A stretch of 64,000 bases of DNA from Megalopta genalis (lineage: Eukaryota; Arthropoda; Insecta; Hymenoptera; Halictidae): contig NC_135013.1 of NCBI RefSeq assembly GCF_051020955.1, positions 31,286,802 to 31,350,801 on the forward strand, written 5' to 3'. The translations under genes were made by a program, and so were the position numbers. This document shows positions 43,573-55,590 of this stretch, piece after piece. The notes beneath the pieces are model-generated. The model was not told the origin of the DNA. It saw nothing but the letters and a program-made list of their open reading frames with translations, and searched no databases. The first letter of the stretch is position 1; the number at the start of each line of letters is the position of its first letter.

Positions 43573-44172
43573 TATTACGATATAGGGTTAATATTACGAT
43601 TAGGGTAATATTACGATATAGAGTTAATATTACGATTAGGGTAATATTACGATATGGGGTTAATATTACGATATAGGGTTAATATTACGATTAGGGTAAT
43701 ATTACGATATAGGGTTAATATTATATAATATAGTTATATTTTGTAATAATAATATTATATAATATACGATATAGAGTTAATATTACGATTAGGGTAATAT
43801 TACGATATAGGGTTAATATTACGATTAGGGTAATATTATGATATAGAGTTAATATTACGATTAGGGTAATATTACGATATGGGGTTAATATTACGATTAG
43901 GGTAATATTACGATATAGGGTTAATATTATATAATATAGTTGTATTTTGTAATAATAATATTATATAATATACGATATAGAGTTAATATTACGATTAGGG
44001 TAATATTACGATATAGGGTTAATATTACGATTAGGGTAATATTACGATATAGGGTTAATATTACGATTAGGGTAATATTACGATATAGGGTTAATATTAT
44101 ATAATATAGTTATATTTTGTAATAATAATAGTATATAATATACGATATAGGGTTAATATTACGATTAGGGTA
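43573..44172. repeat. AGGGTTAATATTACGAT minisatellite with higher-order units
   Basis: Alternating units AGGGTTAATATTACGAT(AT) and AGGGTAATATTACGAT cover 600 bp. A 60-bp AT-rich block (ATAGTTATATTTTGTAATAA core) recurs at about 43715, 43928 and 44098, giving a higher-order period near 170-210 bp. The array begins exactly at the right TTAA of the preceding element, whose last bases, AGGGTTAA, are part of the repeat unit. Confidence 0.92.
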
Positions 44173-45046
44173 ACTTCAACTCTGCAAAGATGGGATCTCT
44201 CGTGGTCCCACCAATATTTCCAGTACACTGATATTTATTTATATTTCCGCGTCTTCAATCGAGACTAATTATCCGCGGAATCGTAAAGAAAGAAACATCT
44301 TCGTTCGAAACTTCATAGTCGAAGCAACGCGCGACAGGGTGAAAGGTCAACGTGCCATTCGTGATGGCTTCTTGCCAATCAGATCTTCTTGGGATAGAGC
44401 CGGAAGTCGACGAGAAATCCGCGGATCGATACGGTTCAATAGGCGGCTCGGTGCGAGGCGCTTTCTTTTCGTTCGCATACATAATTCAAGGACTAATTTC
44501 ACTTTCCTTAATATCGCGGCCAGACAAAAGCGTCGGAACGGGTGCGTGCGAGCGTTCGGCCGGTCGCACGCAGAATTTCAAACGAGGGCCGAGCATCCGA
44601 GGCACGCGGTTCCCGTTCCGTTCGACATCGCGCGCGCGCGACATTTATTTGTTTTCTATTCCGCGGCGGGCCGTCGCGTTTAAAACGCTCGTAAACTTGC
44701 TGGAACAGCTGATGATGAGACCCGCCTATGCTGCGCCGGGGCAATGCCTTTTACACCCGGCGGACAAGCTTTAACTCGTTGGCCGAGTGAAGTTCCGATA
44801 ACGCGACGCCCACGTAATCGCGACGGGACACGGTTTAATAGAATCCTGTTGGAGAATTTACTAACGAATCGGCACTTAGGGAATAATAGAGGACGCGGGT
44901 TTCTTATCCCTTTAAACGCTCGACGATTTTTCGGAACGCTATAAATAGCTTCCTCGCAGAACTACGCCGTATATCAAAGACCCGGAGACTGAAAGTACGA
45001 AATTAAAGGGAAAATACACGAGAGCTACGATCGGTGGAATGCTTGA
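44173..45046. other. Non-coding CpG-rich unique sequence
   Basis: Overlapping domain-less frames on both strands at 44255-44944. No exon recognised. Confidence 0.4.
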
Positions 45047-45735
45047 GGATTTTGCAGAATGTTGAAAATAGTTTTGTCAGATGAAATAAATTGATGAGAA
45101 AGAATTAGAACGAATTGTACTAGAATTTTGCAAAATGGTGATAATAGTTTTGTCAGATAAATTAAATTGATAAGAAAGAATTAGAGCGAAGAATATTAGA
45201 ATTTTGCAAAATGGTGATAATAGTTTTGTCAGATAAAATAAATTGATAAGAAAGAATTAGAACGAAATGAATTAGAATTTTGCACAATGGTGATAATAGT
45301 TTTATCAGATAAAATAAATTGATGAGAAAGAATTAGAACGAAGTGTATTAGAATTTTGCAAAATGGTGATAATAGTTTTGTCAGATAAAATAAATTGATG
45401 AGAAAGAATTAGAACGAAGTGTATTAGAATTTTGCAAAATGGTGATAATAGTTTTGTCAGATAAAATAAATTGATAAGGAAGAATTAGAACGAAGTGTAT
45501 TCGAATTTTGCAAAATGTTGAAAATAGTTTTGTCAGATGAAGCAAACTGATGAGAAAGAATTAGAACGAAGTGTATTAGAATTTTGTTGCAAAATGTTGG
45601 AAATAGTTTTGTCAGGTGAAACAAACTGATAAGAAAGAATTAGAGCGAAGTGTATTAGAATTTTGCAAAATGTTGAAAATAGTTTTGTCAGATGAAGCAA
45701 ACCGATAAGAAAGAATTAGAACGAAATGTATTAGA
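45047..45735. repeat. 76-bp minisatellite, nine units
   Basis: GTTTTGTCAG recurs at 45071, 45147, 45223, 45299 (as GTTTTATCAG), 45375, 45451, 45527, 45606 and 45682: a regular 76 bp with one 79-bp unit. The unit includes ATTTTGCAAAATGGTGATAA and GATAAGAAAGAATTAGAACG. Units are near-identical except at the edges, the usual pattern for unequal exchange. Confidence 0.95.
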
Positions 45736-45810
45736 ATTCTATATTTGTTTTACAAAATATCATTCGATCGATAAAGACAAATTCCTATCGAATCCGACAA
45801 TCGCAAAATA

Positions 45811-46571
45811 CAGTAATGTCTCCCTAATTGACGCTCAGATTGTTCATAAAACTAGACAATTTGGGAAGCAGAGACACGATTATTCGAGCCTTGCAGATCG
45901 TTTTAATAGTTCTTGCCAATTCGTGACTATAAAAATGAACCGCAAGGATCGAATAATCGTCTCTCTTCTCCCCAAAGTGTCCACAAAGCTAGACAATTTG
46001 GAAAGAGGAGACACGATTATTCGAGCCTTGCAGCTCGTTTTTACAGTTGTTGACAATTCGTGACTATAAAAATGAACCCCAAGGATCGAATAATCGTCTC
46101 TCTTCTCCCTAGATTGTCCACAAAACTAGACAATTTCGGAAGAGGAGACACGATTACTCGAGCCTTGCAGCTCGTTTTAATAGTTCTTGCCAATTCGTGA
46201 CTATAAAAATGAACCCCAAGGATCGAATAATCGTCTCTCTTCTCCCTAGATTGTCCACAAAACTAGACAATTTCGGAAGAGGAGACACGATTACTCGAGC
46301 CTTACAGCTCATTTTTATAATTGTTGACAACTCGTGACTATAAAAATGAACCGCAAGGATCGAATAATCGTCTCTCTTCTCCCTAAATTGTCCACAAAGC
46401 TAAACAATTTGTGAAAAGGAGACACGATTATTCGAGCCTTACAGCTCGTTCTTATAGCCATTGGCAATTCGTAACTATGAAAACGAACCGCAAGGCTCGC
46501 ATAATCGTCTCTCTTCTCCCTAGATTGTCCACCTTCCCGCACAATCTGAGCGTCAATTAGGTAGACATTAC
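45811..46571. mobile_element. TA-flanked pogo-like miniature element (CAGTAATGTCTC ends) with an amplified hairpin core (copy Q1)
   Basis: The left end TA-CAGTAATGTCTCCCTAATTG and the right end, the inverse ATTAGGTAGACATTAC, bound a core in which an approximately 130-140-bp palindromic unit is repeated five times (GACAATTT-type starts at about 45864, 45994, 46128, 46263 and 46403). Each unit folds on itself (CGATTATTCGAGCCTTGCAG against CGCAAGGATCGAATAATCG). Simple copies of the family have one such hairpin (63543-63748). No coding. The pogo assignment is inferred from the TA target and CAGTA start. Confidence 0.8.
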
Positions 46572-48399
46572 GATAAAATTTGCGCGGAGATCGGTCCAGC
46601 AATCGGACACGTGAGCTCCGATATCGAAAGACCAACAGAGAACTCGACGTCTCCGCGGTTCTTTGCTAGATCCAAACAGATCGTGCGTGCGGGGCCATGA
46701 TTTAAACTCCGTAAATCACGGCGAGATTCGTCGCTTATCAGCGGACGACGGAACAATAAACCTTGACGTTAGATAATGGGCCAGCGATTCCCGAGTTGCA
46801 TGGCTGCGGTGGACGCTCTCGATAACGGGGAACGTTGGATATCAATTTTCTGCTCCGAACGGAGCAGCGACATTCCTCGTTTGCCCGTCGCTTCGAGGAA
46901 GCGCGAGCTGGTCGAGGAAGACGGATCGAATACAAATGACTGGTTGATTCGTCGCCGGGTGGTTGCCGGGATCTCTAACCCCGAGGTTGCGCGTCGGACA
47001 CCTGTCTCGCGGGCTTTCGTGGCGGTTCTCGAAGAGGACGGCTCTTCGTAGCCGCAAGTTCACGGTGAAACGAGGCGAGACCGAGCCTCGTCCGATCCGC
47101 GAGATCGGATCGAACGATCGCCGTGTACTTTCTCGCGTTAGATAACCCGGAACTAAGAATCCTCCGGTCGAATGCTGATTCGAGGGGCCCTGGCCTCTCG
47201 TCGCTTACCGGTTCCCCGGAATTTCTCCGCCGCGAAATCGTCCACGCTGCTCGATCTAAACGGCTCCGTAACGAGGCTTCCCCTCGGATCGGTCGCCGCC
47301 GACAGAAAAGCCGAAGAATAGCCTGGCGGACTCGACGAGAGGCGACCGTTTAACGAACCGGAAACTGGAGCGTGCATCGGGACAGCGCGATTCTTGGACA
47401 ACCGGTCGACGAAACCTTGCCGCGAAGATTGATCGGCGGCAGATCGCGCGTTCTTGGCGAGAACGAAACGCCTCCCGGAAAATCGAGAAGGCGACGTCGA
47501 GTGCGGAACCGTCTCGCAGACGCGGGATATCGGGATCGCGTTACAAACGTCGTTTTGCGAGCAAAGAGTAAAAGGCGATCGGCTGCTTTAATCAGCTTTA
47601 GAGCGGATTAAGGAACCGGCGAAATGTCACGACGCGGCGGCCGCCGCCGCTTCGAATCCGGAAGATCTCCGCGTCGAGGAAGCCCCGGCTGGCCCGAAAA
47701 CAATTCAATTACGCTCGAGGACGGCGCAACCGATAATATCAGCCGAACGGAAAATGAAAATTGACAACGTTACGTAGCACAATTTCGTGTAGCCTCGTTT
47801 CGAAATAGACTGAGTTGATTTGATTAGTCAATTAGTTAGGGTTTTTCTGAGTAGGGGAAGTAATAGAGAGCAGTCTCTCTCTTTCTCTGTAACGTCTCGT
47901 TTTGGCAATCGCAACGGTATTTCTATGTCTGCATGAATTTTTGCTGCGCGTTCTGGAAAAAAAACATTTGCGTTAAATCAGTAATCCTGTGCATTTAAAT
48001 GACGACTGGAAATCGCTATAGCATAGTTCAAAGCAACGTTCACAATACGGAAAATCTGTTTGTATGCGGATTCTTATGAAAATTCTAATTTGTATACATA
48101 ATTTTCTGAAAATTTTGCTTAAAGAAACTTCTATGTCATCCATTAAAGGATGCTAAAAATTTCTGGTAAAAATAAAAGAAACATAATACGTTCAGTTTTG
48201 CTAATAGGTAGGTTTTTCTTTTACATTAAGAATTCTTAGATTTGGAATTACATAATATATAAAATACAAATGTTATTCATTTCTTTGCAATGGAAACAGA
48301 TTTCTCTGTTATCAAAATTTAGGAATGAAAGTAAACGATGATATACGAGAAATGGGAATTATTAAAGCCAGAGCGCTTGACTTCATATTCTATATATTT
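46572..48399. other. Non-coding, CpG-rich then AT-rich unique sequence
   Basis: CpG-rich to about 47760 with domain-less overlapping frames; AT-rich afterwards. No exon recognised. Confidence 0.4.
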
Positions 48400-48535
48400 A
48401 GTCTTCTTCTATATATTATATTATTATTATTATATTCTATATATTATATTTATATTATATATATATAATATAATATATAATAATAATAATAATATCATAT
48501 AATATATAATATATATATTTATATATATGTAGAAC
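48400..48535. repeat. AT-rich simple repeat
   Basis: TATATTATATTATTATTA-type tract. Confidence 0.9.
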
Positions 48536-49979
48536 GAGAATATCGTGGGTTAGAAGAAAGGCCTTGGTTCTGTAGATGGAGCAGCTCCGAGTGCAAGGGG
48601 TCAATAGTAGAAAGCATCCGTAAATTACACGATAGATCGGATGCACAGTTTCTCCACTCAATTTTGTCATAAATAAGTAAGATCCGCGCTCTGTATATAA
48701 AACACAAAGTGAACGGTTTCAACTGTACCGCGTTTATATCGTGCACTCAATACCGGAATGAGTGTCGCGTCGCGAAATCTTCGGGTAAACGGTGCAATAA
48801 ATTCTCCCTAATCGGACAATTTCGGAAGAGAAGATACGACCGTTCTCCTCGTAAAATCTCGGCACGATCCGTCAAAGTCTAACCGATAACCTAACCCGTT
48901 TCAGAAGATGTACACCTCTCTTGTTGACAAAAAATGTTGCACACGATTACAAAGAATCCTAAATTACAGTGAGCCGTTTATGGTCGACGAGACGGTCGTT
49001 ATTCCGACCGTGCTAAAAAGATCGAAGAACATATCGAACGTGTTACGTTCGGATTATCAAGACGATTCGAGAAAGGTAGAAATTACAGAACGTTCGCTAG
49101 ATTAGCTTCCGCGATGCGAAGCGTGGAAAGCGTGTGCGAGGCAGCCCGCGAGAGATAAAATTCCGCTTAGCACGCGTAATTGGTGGGGTCGCGTGTCGCC
49201 GGTTGCCATTCCGGTGGCATTAGGTCGTGTAAACGGGGAATCGGGAGGCGATTGCAGGCCGCGCAGACTGCAGGCGATCGGTTCCGAGGCTGCCAACTGC
49301 ATCTCCGCCTTTACGCCAGTAATTAAACGGAGATTAAGTGGCCTTAGATCCCGCGATAACGAAGTTGCGCGCGGTTATTCGCTGCACGGCTGCTCGGCTC
49401 GAGACTCGGCTCCGCTGGTATATCTGGTTACGCAATTAAATGGACCGCGGGTGAACGACGATAATCGATTAAAGGTTGACTCGTTTTCGCGTCCCACGCG
49501 ACGACGTTGCTCGAGCGTGTTTTCGAATTAGACGGCGGGAAACGGCGAGAAAAAGAGACACGCGGCGCGGCTTCTTCTCGAGATGCGCACGCGGGATTAT
49601 CCGGGGAGATCGTAACGCGCTCGGCCGTCCGCGACCGCGTCCGTCGCGTTAATTAACCTTCGACGACCTCGCGATAATTACGCAATCTCGAGCGTTGCAC
49701 CCGGCCACGGGGCTCCGCGGAAAGTGCGCGCAGAAACGCGCGTTCCGAGCGATTATCGGCGTGTTCGCAACCGAACGTCATAATTGGTCTAATTGATCCG
49801 TAAGAACATCCGATTGCGATTGAGATACGAGCCGATTCGAGGCGGAATGAGGTAAACGGCTCCCTTCACCGATCGGGCATGACGCGCTCTTATGGAATTG
49901 GGTCGCGGAATGTTCCGTGCGTCTCCGTACCATCTCGTCCCTTGGATTATTCCCTGTTGCTCGGATTATTCGTCACGAA
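48536..49979. other. Non-coding sequence with two small element remnants
   Basis: CTCCGAGTGCAAGGGGTCAA at 48585 looks like a decayed right end of the CCCTTTGCACTCGAG family. About 48803-48850 (CTCCCTAATCGGACAATTTC onward) resembles part of the pogo-like family. The rest is CpG-rich unique sequence; the frame 49193-49531 has no domain. Confidence 0.45.
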
Positions 49980-49980
49980 C

Positions 49981-50019
<39 letters not shown>

Positions 50020-50472
50020 GGAGAGAAAGAGAGAGAGAAAACGAGAGAGAGCGAGCGAGAGGGAGAGAAAGGGAAAGAGATAACGAGAGAGAGGGAGAGA
50101 AAGAGAGAGAGAGAGAACGAGAGAGAGCGAGCGAGAGGGAGAGAAAGGGAGAGAGATAACGAGAGAGAGGGAGAGAAAGAGAGAGAGAGAATGAGAGAGA
50201 GCGAGCGAGAGGGAGAGAAAGGGAGAGAGATAACGAGAGAGAGGGAGAGAAAGAGAGAGAGAGAACGAGAGAGAGCGAGCGAGAGGGAGAGAAAGGGAGA
50301 GAGATAACGAGAGAGAGGGAGAGAACGAGAGAGAGCGAGCGAGAGGGAGAGAAAGGGAGAGAGGTAACGAGAGAGAGGGAGAGAAAGAGAGAGAGGGAAC
50401 GAGAGAGAGAGAGAGCGAGAGGGAGAAAAAGAGAGAGAGGGAGAGAAAGAGAGAGAGAGAGAGAGAAAGAGC
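49980..50472. repeat. Nearly pure polypurine GA-rich minisatellite
   Basis: About 490 bp with only scattered pyrimidines on the plus strand. A higher-order unit of about 118 bp carries GAGAGAGCGAGCGAGAGGGA and GAGATAACGAGAGAGAGGGA landmarks. The GATAACGAGAG landmark is near 50078, 50153, 50229 and 50304, so a 75-bp basic period also fits. Open frames through it on both strands (Arg/Glu and Ser/Leu repeats) are artefacts. Confidence 0.95.
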
Positions 50473-50952
50473 TAATTGATTCGAATCGCCGCGCCGATTC
50501 GGAAGCGTTGTCACGGTCTACCGGCCTCCTCTCGTTCACGCTCGCGCGTTTTCCGTCTTCGTGTACCTTGAACCGGTGCCAGCCACTGGAAACAGAGGGA
50601 AGTTCGGAACCGCTGACTCGAGCAGCGAAAAAAACACCGGAAAATTAAGTAGAATCCGCGGAGCTTCGCTCGCGAAATTCCACGAGCTCGCCGACTGAAA
50701 CGATCCCCGTTTCGTAATACGCGTGGAAAGCGACGAATCGCCGGACTTATTACGTGGGTCCTGCGTTCGCGACGATGGAAAACCGACTGTCCGAAAATAA
50801 ATGACGTTTGCTGGAAAAACTGTGAAACGAAGGGGGAGGGATCGATCGACAAATTAACAAAAAAACCTACCAGGCAGTAATACTAACTGACGTGTACTGC
50901 TTCGCAAAAGTGAGAAGACCGAATTTATTTAGATTTCGTGAAGTTTTCATTA
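50473..50952. other. Non-coding unique sequence
   Basis: No feature recognised. Confidence 0.4.
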
Positions 50953-51406
50953 TACATGGTGTCCCAGGTTTTAATGTTCAAACTTTGTCAGTACATTCTA
51001 TGGCACGAAGTAAGAAAAAAATGTTACGTAAACATAGGTCATATAGAGCTTTATTAAGAAGTTATAACAAAAATTCAGAATATAGGAATAGTAATCAACT
51101 AAAAAAAAGATAAAAAATACAAAAAAAATCTTCGATCGATTTCAATCATGTATTGTCAACAACGGTTATTAATACATTTCGAAATGTATTAATAAACACA
51201 GCTTACATAAACACACGGCATGTGCTGATCTATTCGAGCCGATGCTCGCAGTAACAGCAAGTTGATTACTATTGCTATTCTGAATTTTTGTTATAACTTC
51301 TTGATAAAGCACTATACGACCTATGTTTACGTAACATTTTTTTCTTACTTCGTGCCATAGAATACACTAACAAAGTTTGAACATTGAAACCTGGGACACC
51401 CTGTAT
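50953..51406. mobile_element. Fold-back element with GGTGTCCCAGG ends
   Basis: Left arm TACATGGTGTCCCAGGTTTT, right arm ending AACCTGGGACACCCTGTA. The arms pair over about 160 bp each, including TTCTATGGCACGAAGTAAGA with its inverse, around a spacer of about 135 bp. The end motif resembles that of the 1254-type palindromes, but the body is unrelated, so it is a sister family. No coding. Confidence 0.85.
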
Positions 51407-53504
51407 AAAACTTGCTCCAATAATGTAGCTTATTCAAGCGTTTTCCACGAAAATGAAAGAGTCTCGAAACTTTGCAGAATTGCAAAATAAGGAAGCGGTC
51501 ACTTTGACCGCGGTAGGTTTGGCGTTAAGAAGAGGGATAACAAGGAAAAGGGATAAGATAAGTTGTATAATTAAGAGGTGTTATGAAGTTGCGAACCGAG
51601 TCCATTCGTTCGCCTCGAGCTGAAGGTGACAATAATAATAATAATAATAATATACGTGGTCCCGCGATCGCTGGATCGATTCTCTCGATGCGAGCACAGG
51701 TAGCATCTATCTCTCATAAATTGCGAACACGGATCGTTTAATTCGACGCCGATAAAAGCATATTGGGCAGCTAAAAATGGCGCATGGTTCAGAGTATTCG
51801 CCAAAAAGATATCGCGAAGGGAGAACGTCCAGTGACTCAGAAATGGGTTCGCCGAAGTCGCAGTAGTCATTCGCGCGCAAACATCGTAGAAAGCGGCAAC
51901 CTTTTTACCGGAATCGCGTTTCGTATAAATTCGTTGCGATTAGACAACACCGCGGTATAGATAGATACGCGATTAGAAAGAAGAGTAGAAACCACGGGAG
52001 ATAGTCACTGTACAATTATTGCAGCATCAGCTTCGCCCTCGTCGTCGTCGAGATTAGCTAATTAACATGCGCTAATTCGCCGCGTCGCGAGCCACGCCGC
52101 GTTTGCCATAGTATAATACCTGTTCGCCGGATAATCTCGACTATCGTCTAGACTCTCCGCGGATGGTTTATTTATGAGTTTTATAAAAACCGCCGAGGCA
52201 AAGTTAATTCGCAATCTTCGATGTGCATGCTATCTCCATTGGAATTCAATTAGTTCTTCGGACTCGGCCGGATTCGTCCGCGGGAATTGTAAATTTCGAC
52301 GAGCATCGTCCGGCCGTTCTTCTCGCAGTTCTTGTGCACGCGTGCACCCGTGCAGATAAATAATAGGATATATAGCGGAAACGGCGCGGATATAAAGTAA
52401 GAGAATCCCATCTTTCGGAGTGGCTCGCGCGCGGTCGTTCTCTCCATCCACCGCGAAACGAGGAACGTTCTTCTCCGCGCGCGCGTGCCAACCGGCTCGG
52501 CGCTGCTCGTAAATATTTTCAATTCCACGTCCCGAACGTATCCCTGTATACATATTTAAATGCTACGGCAACGGTGAAATGTTTCACAATCTTTTGAAAG
52601 TTTATCGGCCGAGTGAAAGCAGAAATTACGTGGCGGTCCCGACGCGGCTTAATTGCGGCCCGCGGAAGCGTCCAAATTTGAGAGTTCCTCCTAATTGCTT
52701 TATCGTCATTCCGCTCACGTTTGCCGAACCAATCACGGGCGGCCGCGACTTTTCAAGTCGAGGGCGATCTTTCGGAATCATTTCTGCGGAAATGTGCTGG
52801 CTTCGTATCCTGCTGGAACCTCCAGACGGTATACACGCGTACTCGGAGGCAGAAAATATTTATATGGAAAATGTTGATTTCTATTTATTCAGGGATTATA
52901 TCTTAATATGAAATATATCATGATTTGCGGCGAGATCGTATTTTTAGCAGTAATTAATGCTTTTATCTCGGTCCAAGCTCGTTTCGTCAATTTGCCCGCC
53001 TTTTGCTCGAATAACAGGTTTGCGTATTTTCGGCATCCACTGAATTAATCTTATCAATGTTCGACGGTGATATGTTTGTATTTCTGACTAGTCATTGTTA
53101 TATGGATGTCGGGAATATGCAAGATTGGAATCCGAACAAAATGCAGACATTGAGGACAGACATTAATTAAGCCTGAAATATTGTACGGAATGCTCTAACA
53201 ATAGTACACTTAACTTCAAAATGTAAGTGCAACTTAAAACAAATATAGCAAATAAATTGCGGTTGCTATCACTGAATCTGCAATTTTCAAAATTTGTCAA
53301 ACCGAATACTTACTATAGTTCGAATACTTACTATACTACTACTATACTATTTATTATACTACTGTAATTTGATTGGAATATATTGCCCAGTTTTATTATT
53401 ATTTCAGTATTTGATACATAATCTAGCTTTCTCAGGTAAATATTCTTAGCACTTTGAAAAATCCTCGTCAACAAATGGTTGAATGTCGAAGCCTGTGACT
53501 CGAA
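51407..53504. other. Non-coding unique sequence
   Basis: Contains a short AATAAT run at 51630-51652. Frames at 51571-51870, 52230-52553 and 52579-52911 have no domain. AT-rich after 52900. Confidence 0.4.
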
Positions 53505-53518
53505 TTAATAATAATAAT

Positions 53519-53561
<43 letters not shown>

Positions 53562-53563
53562 TA
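53505..53563. repeat. (AAT)n microsatellite
   Basis: About 19 AAT units with one interruption. Confidence 0.97.
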
Positions 53564-54954
53564 TTCATGTATATGAGTAAAAAAAACCTTTATTATAGAA
53601 GAATACGTAAAAAAAGGGGATTTTATAGAGCCGTCGCACGAGCACAATAAAAATCGAAACAGCGAGTTTCGCGGAAAAGGGTGCGATATTTTCCGAACCG
53701 ATTACGCGAGCATTCCCTAAACATTCCAGAACAATTACCTGGAAGCCGAAGGTACTCGACGGCGCGGTTATCGCACGAAGGCAGCGATAAAGTCAGCGAG
53801 TGACCAGCGACTCGTTTCGGCGTCCTCTCGAATAGCGGAAGCGGGGCCGCCGCAGCGCCGCCGATTATGCGCTATTGCGTAAACATTAAATGCGCTTCTT
53901 CGCTTTCTGTGTTATTACTGTTATCACGGATTCACTCCGTAACGAGCCGCTGACGTAACCCGGGGCCCGCGTAACCGGCTGCTACTCCTTCGTCCTGAAA
54001 CGGCCGATGCCCCGTTTCCCACCATCTTCATTTTCCGCGAAGCGTTTCGGTTTTTCTACGGCCTCGTTTCCGGCACCCTCGTTTTCGCGCTCCGATTCGA
54101 ACGGGCCGCGACAAAACCGCGCGGACGAGCCATTTTCTCGGGGACTGCTTGTTGCCACCGACGGTGGTTCGACCGTCGATCGATCGATTGAAATTTTCGA
54201 TCGGGTCAAACGATCGAAGACATTAATCGGAATGTGAAGCGAAAAGACGACGATCGAATTGATCGATCGACGAATGTAAAACCGGCAGTCGTCGGCCGAA
54301 GGAGGCATTGATCGTCGAAAAATCGACGATTGAATTAATCGATGATGAAATTAATCGTCCATCCTCGATTCAATGAGACGATTAATAATTGTCGATTCTT
54401 CAATGGAAGGTTACTTTGATGTATAACTCCGCAAAGAATTGTCTTAATCGCCTTCATTACTTCGTTATATTTTTGTATCGAAGCGGGGCAGGAGGATTCC
54501 TGCGTCAGTCGTTAATCGCGACTGACAATTCGAATGTAATTTATTACGATTAACGGTAGGAATTCAATGGTTAGTCGCCGATTCATTTTTTGCCCAACTC
54601 TCCGGTCCCAAGAAGTATGATCTTATTGATCCCGGTCTGCTTTATCTCTTGGGTATCTGCGGAGCGAACACCGTTATCTTGCAGGCAACGACGAATCGAA
54701 GGAGGAAAGCGATCGCATCGGATAGTTGTCTTATCGGCAGTCCGCGGATGTTTGCGCAGTTAGGTGGATTGATAACTACGCGAGAGAAACAATATACATT
54801 GAAGAACACTATTCGATAAGTAATGGCTGATTTCTTGTTGCGTATTGTCGCAGATTAAACTATGCTACGCTGCATTTATAGCTGGTTTTGTTCAGCGATG
54901 AAATGGGAGAGTCGTTGCGTAGGATTCAGGAAAATACAGTAAATTCAAATAATT
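53564..54954. other. Non-coding unique sequence
   Basis: CpG-rich at 53640-54340, with several TCGATCGATCGA-type runs near 54175-54275. No exon recognised. Confidence 0.4.
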
Positions 54955-55590
54955 CAGTAAATTTTTCCCAATTTTCTTTTATCTTGAAGACAAAAATGGG
55001 CAATTTGGGAAGAGAAGGTACGAATATATTCGAGTCTCGCGGCTAATATATTATATATATTATAATATTCGCATATTATACAGAGTGTGGGTTCCTGAGA
55101 TCATTTAAAGTAACTTTCTCCTTAGCGAAATTGCAATCCGCGGCTTCGTTTACGAGTTATTAACGAAAAACAGTGACCCAATGAGAGGCGAGAGCTCGCC
55201 TGGCGCGCGGCGCCTAGCGGCGAGCGTACTCGCCCCTCATTGGCCAGTGTTCTTTATGAATAATTCGTTAACGATGCCTCGGAGAAAATTGTTGTAAAGG
55301 AAAAAGTTGCTTCGAATTACCTCAGGAATCCCTCATTTCTCGGAAATGCCATAATTTTGGGACACCCTGTACATTATTCGAATATTATATCTTATAACAT
55401 TCGCAATACCTAGCGGCATATTCTCGTCTCAACAATTATAAAAAATAATCGTATCTCCTCTCCCCAAATTGTCCATTTCTGTGCGCAATCTGAGCGCGAA
55501 TTAGGGAGAAATTACTATAATCGTATCCCCTCTTCCAAAATTGTCCACTTTTGTCCTACAATCTGAAAGAAAATTAAGCAGAATTTACCG
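54955..55590. mobile_element. Pogo-like miniature element (copy Q4), split by a palindromic element
   Basis: The left half starts CAGTAAATTTTTCCCAATTT and contains GGGCAATTTGGGAAGAGAAG and a CGAGTCTCG core. The right half (from about 55425) contains ATCGTATCTCCTCTCCCCAA and GCGCGAATTAGGGAGAAATT, with a further partial copy to 55590. Between them sits the palindrome at 55076-55371. Diverged from the 63.5-kb copy, so older. Confidence 0.65.
55076..55371. mobile_element. Whole-element palindrome with GGGTGTCCC-type ends (copy 4, deleted left arm)
   Basis: The right end GGGACACCCTGTAC and the TTGCTTCGAATTACCTCAGG arm are intact. The left arm has lost about 30 bp behind the tip (TTATACAGAGTGTGGGTTCC). 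The interior carries the GAGTTATTAACGAAAAACAG block. Inserted within a pogo-like element. Confidence 0.75.

Noticed and set aside
43573..44172. GATTAGGGTAAT repeats considered as an interstitial telomere
   Set aside because: The unit is 16-19 bp and contains TTAGGG only by chance; the insect telomere repeat is TTAGG in perfect tandem, which is not present.
49879..50539. Long Arg/Glu and Ser/Leu repeat proteins
   Set aside because: Translation of the GA-rich minisatellite in both directions.
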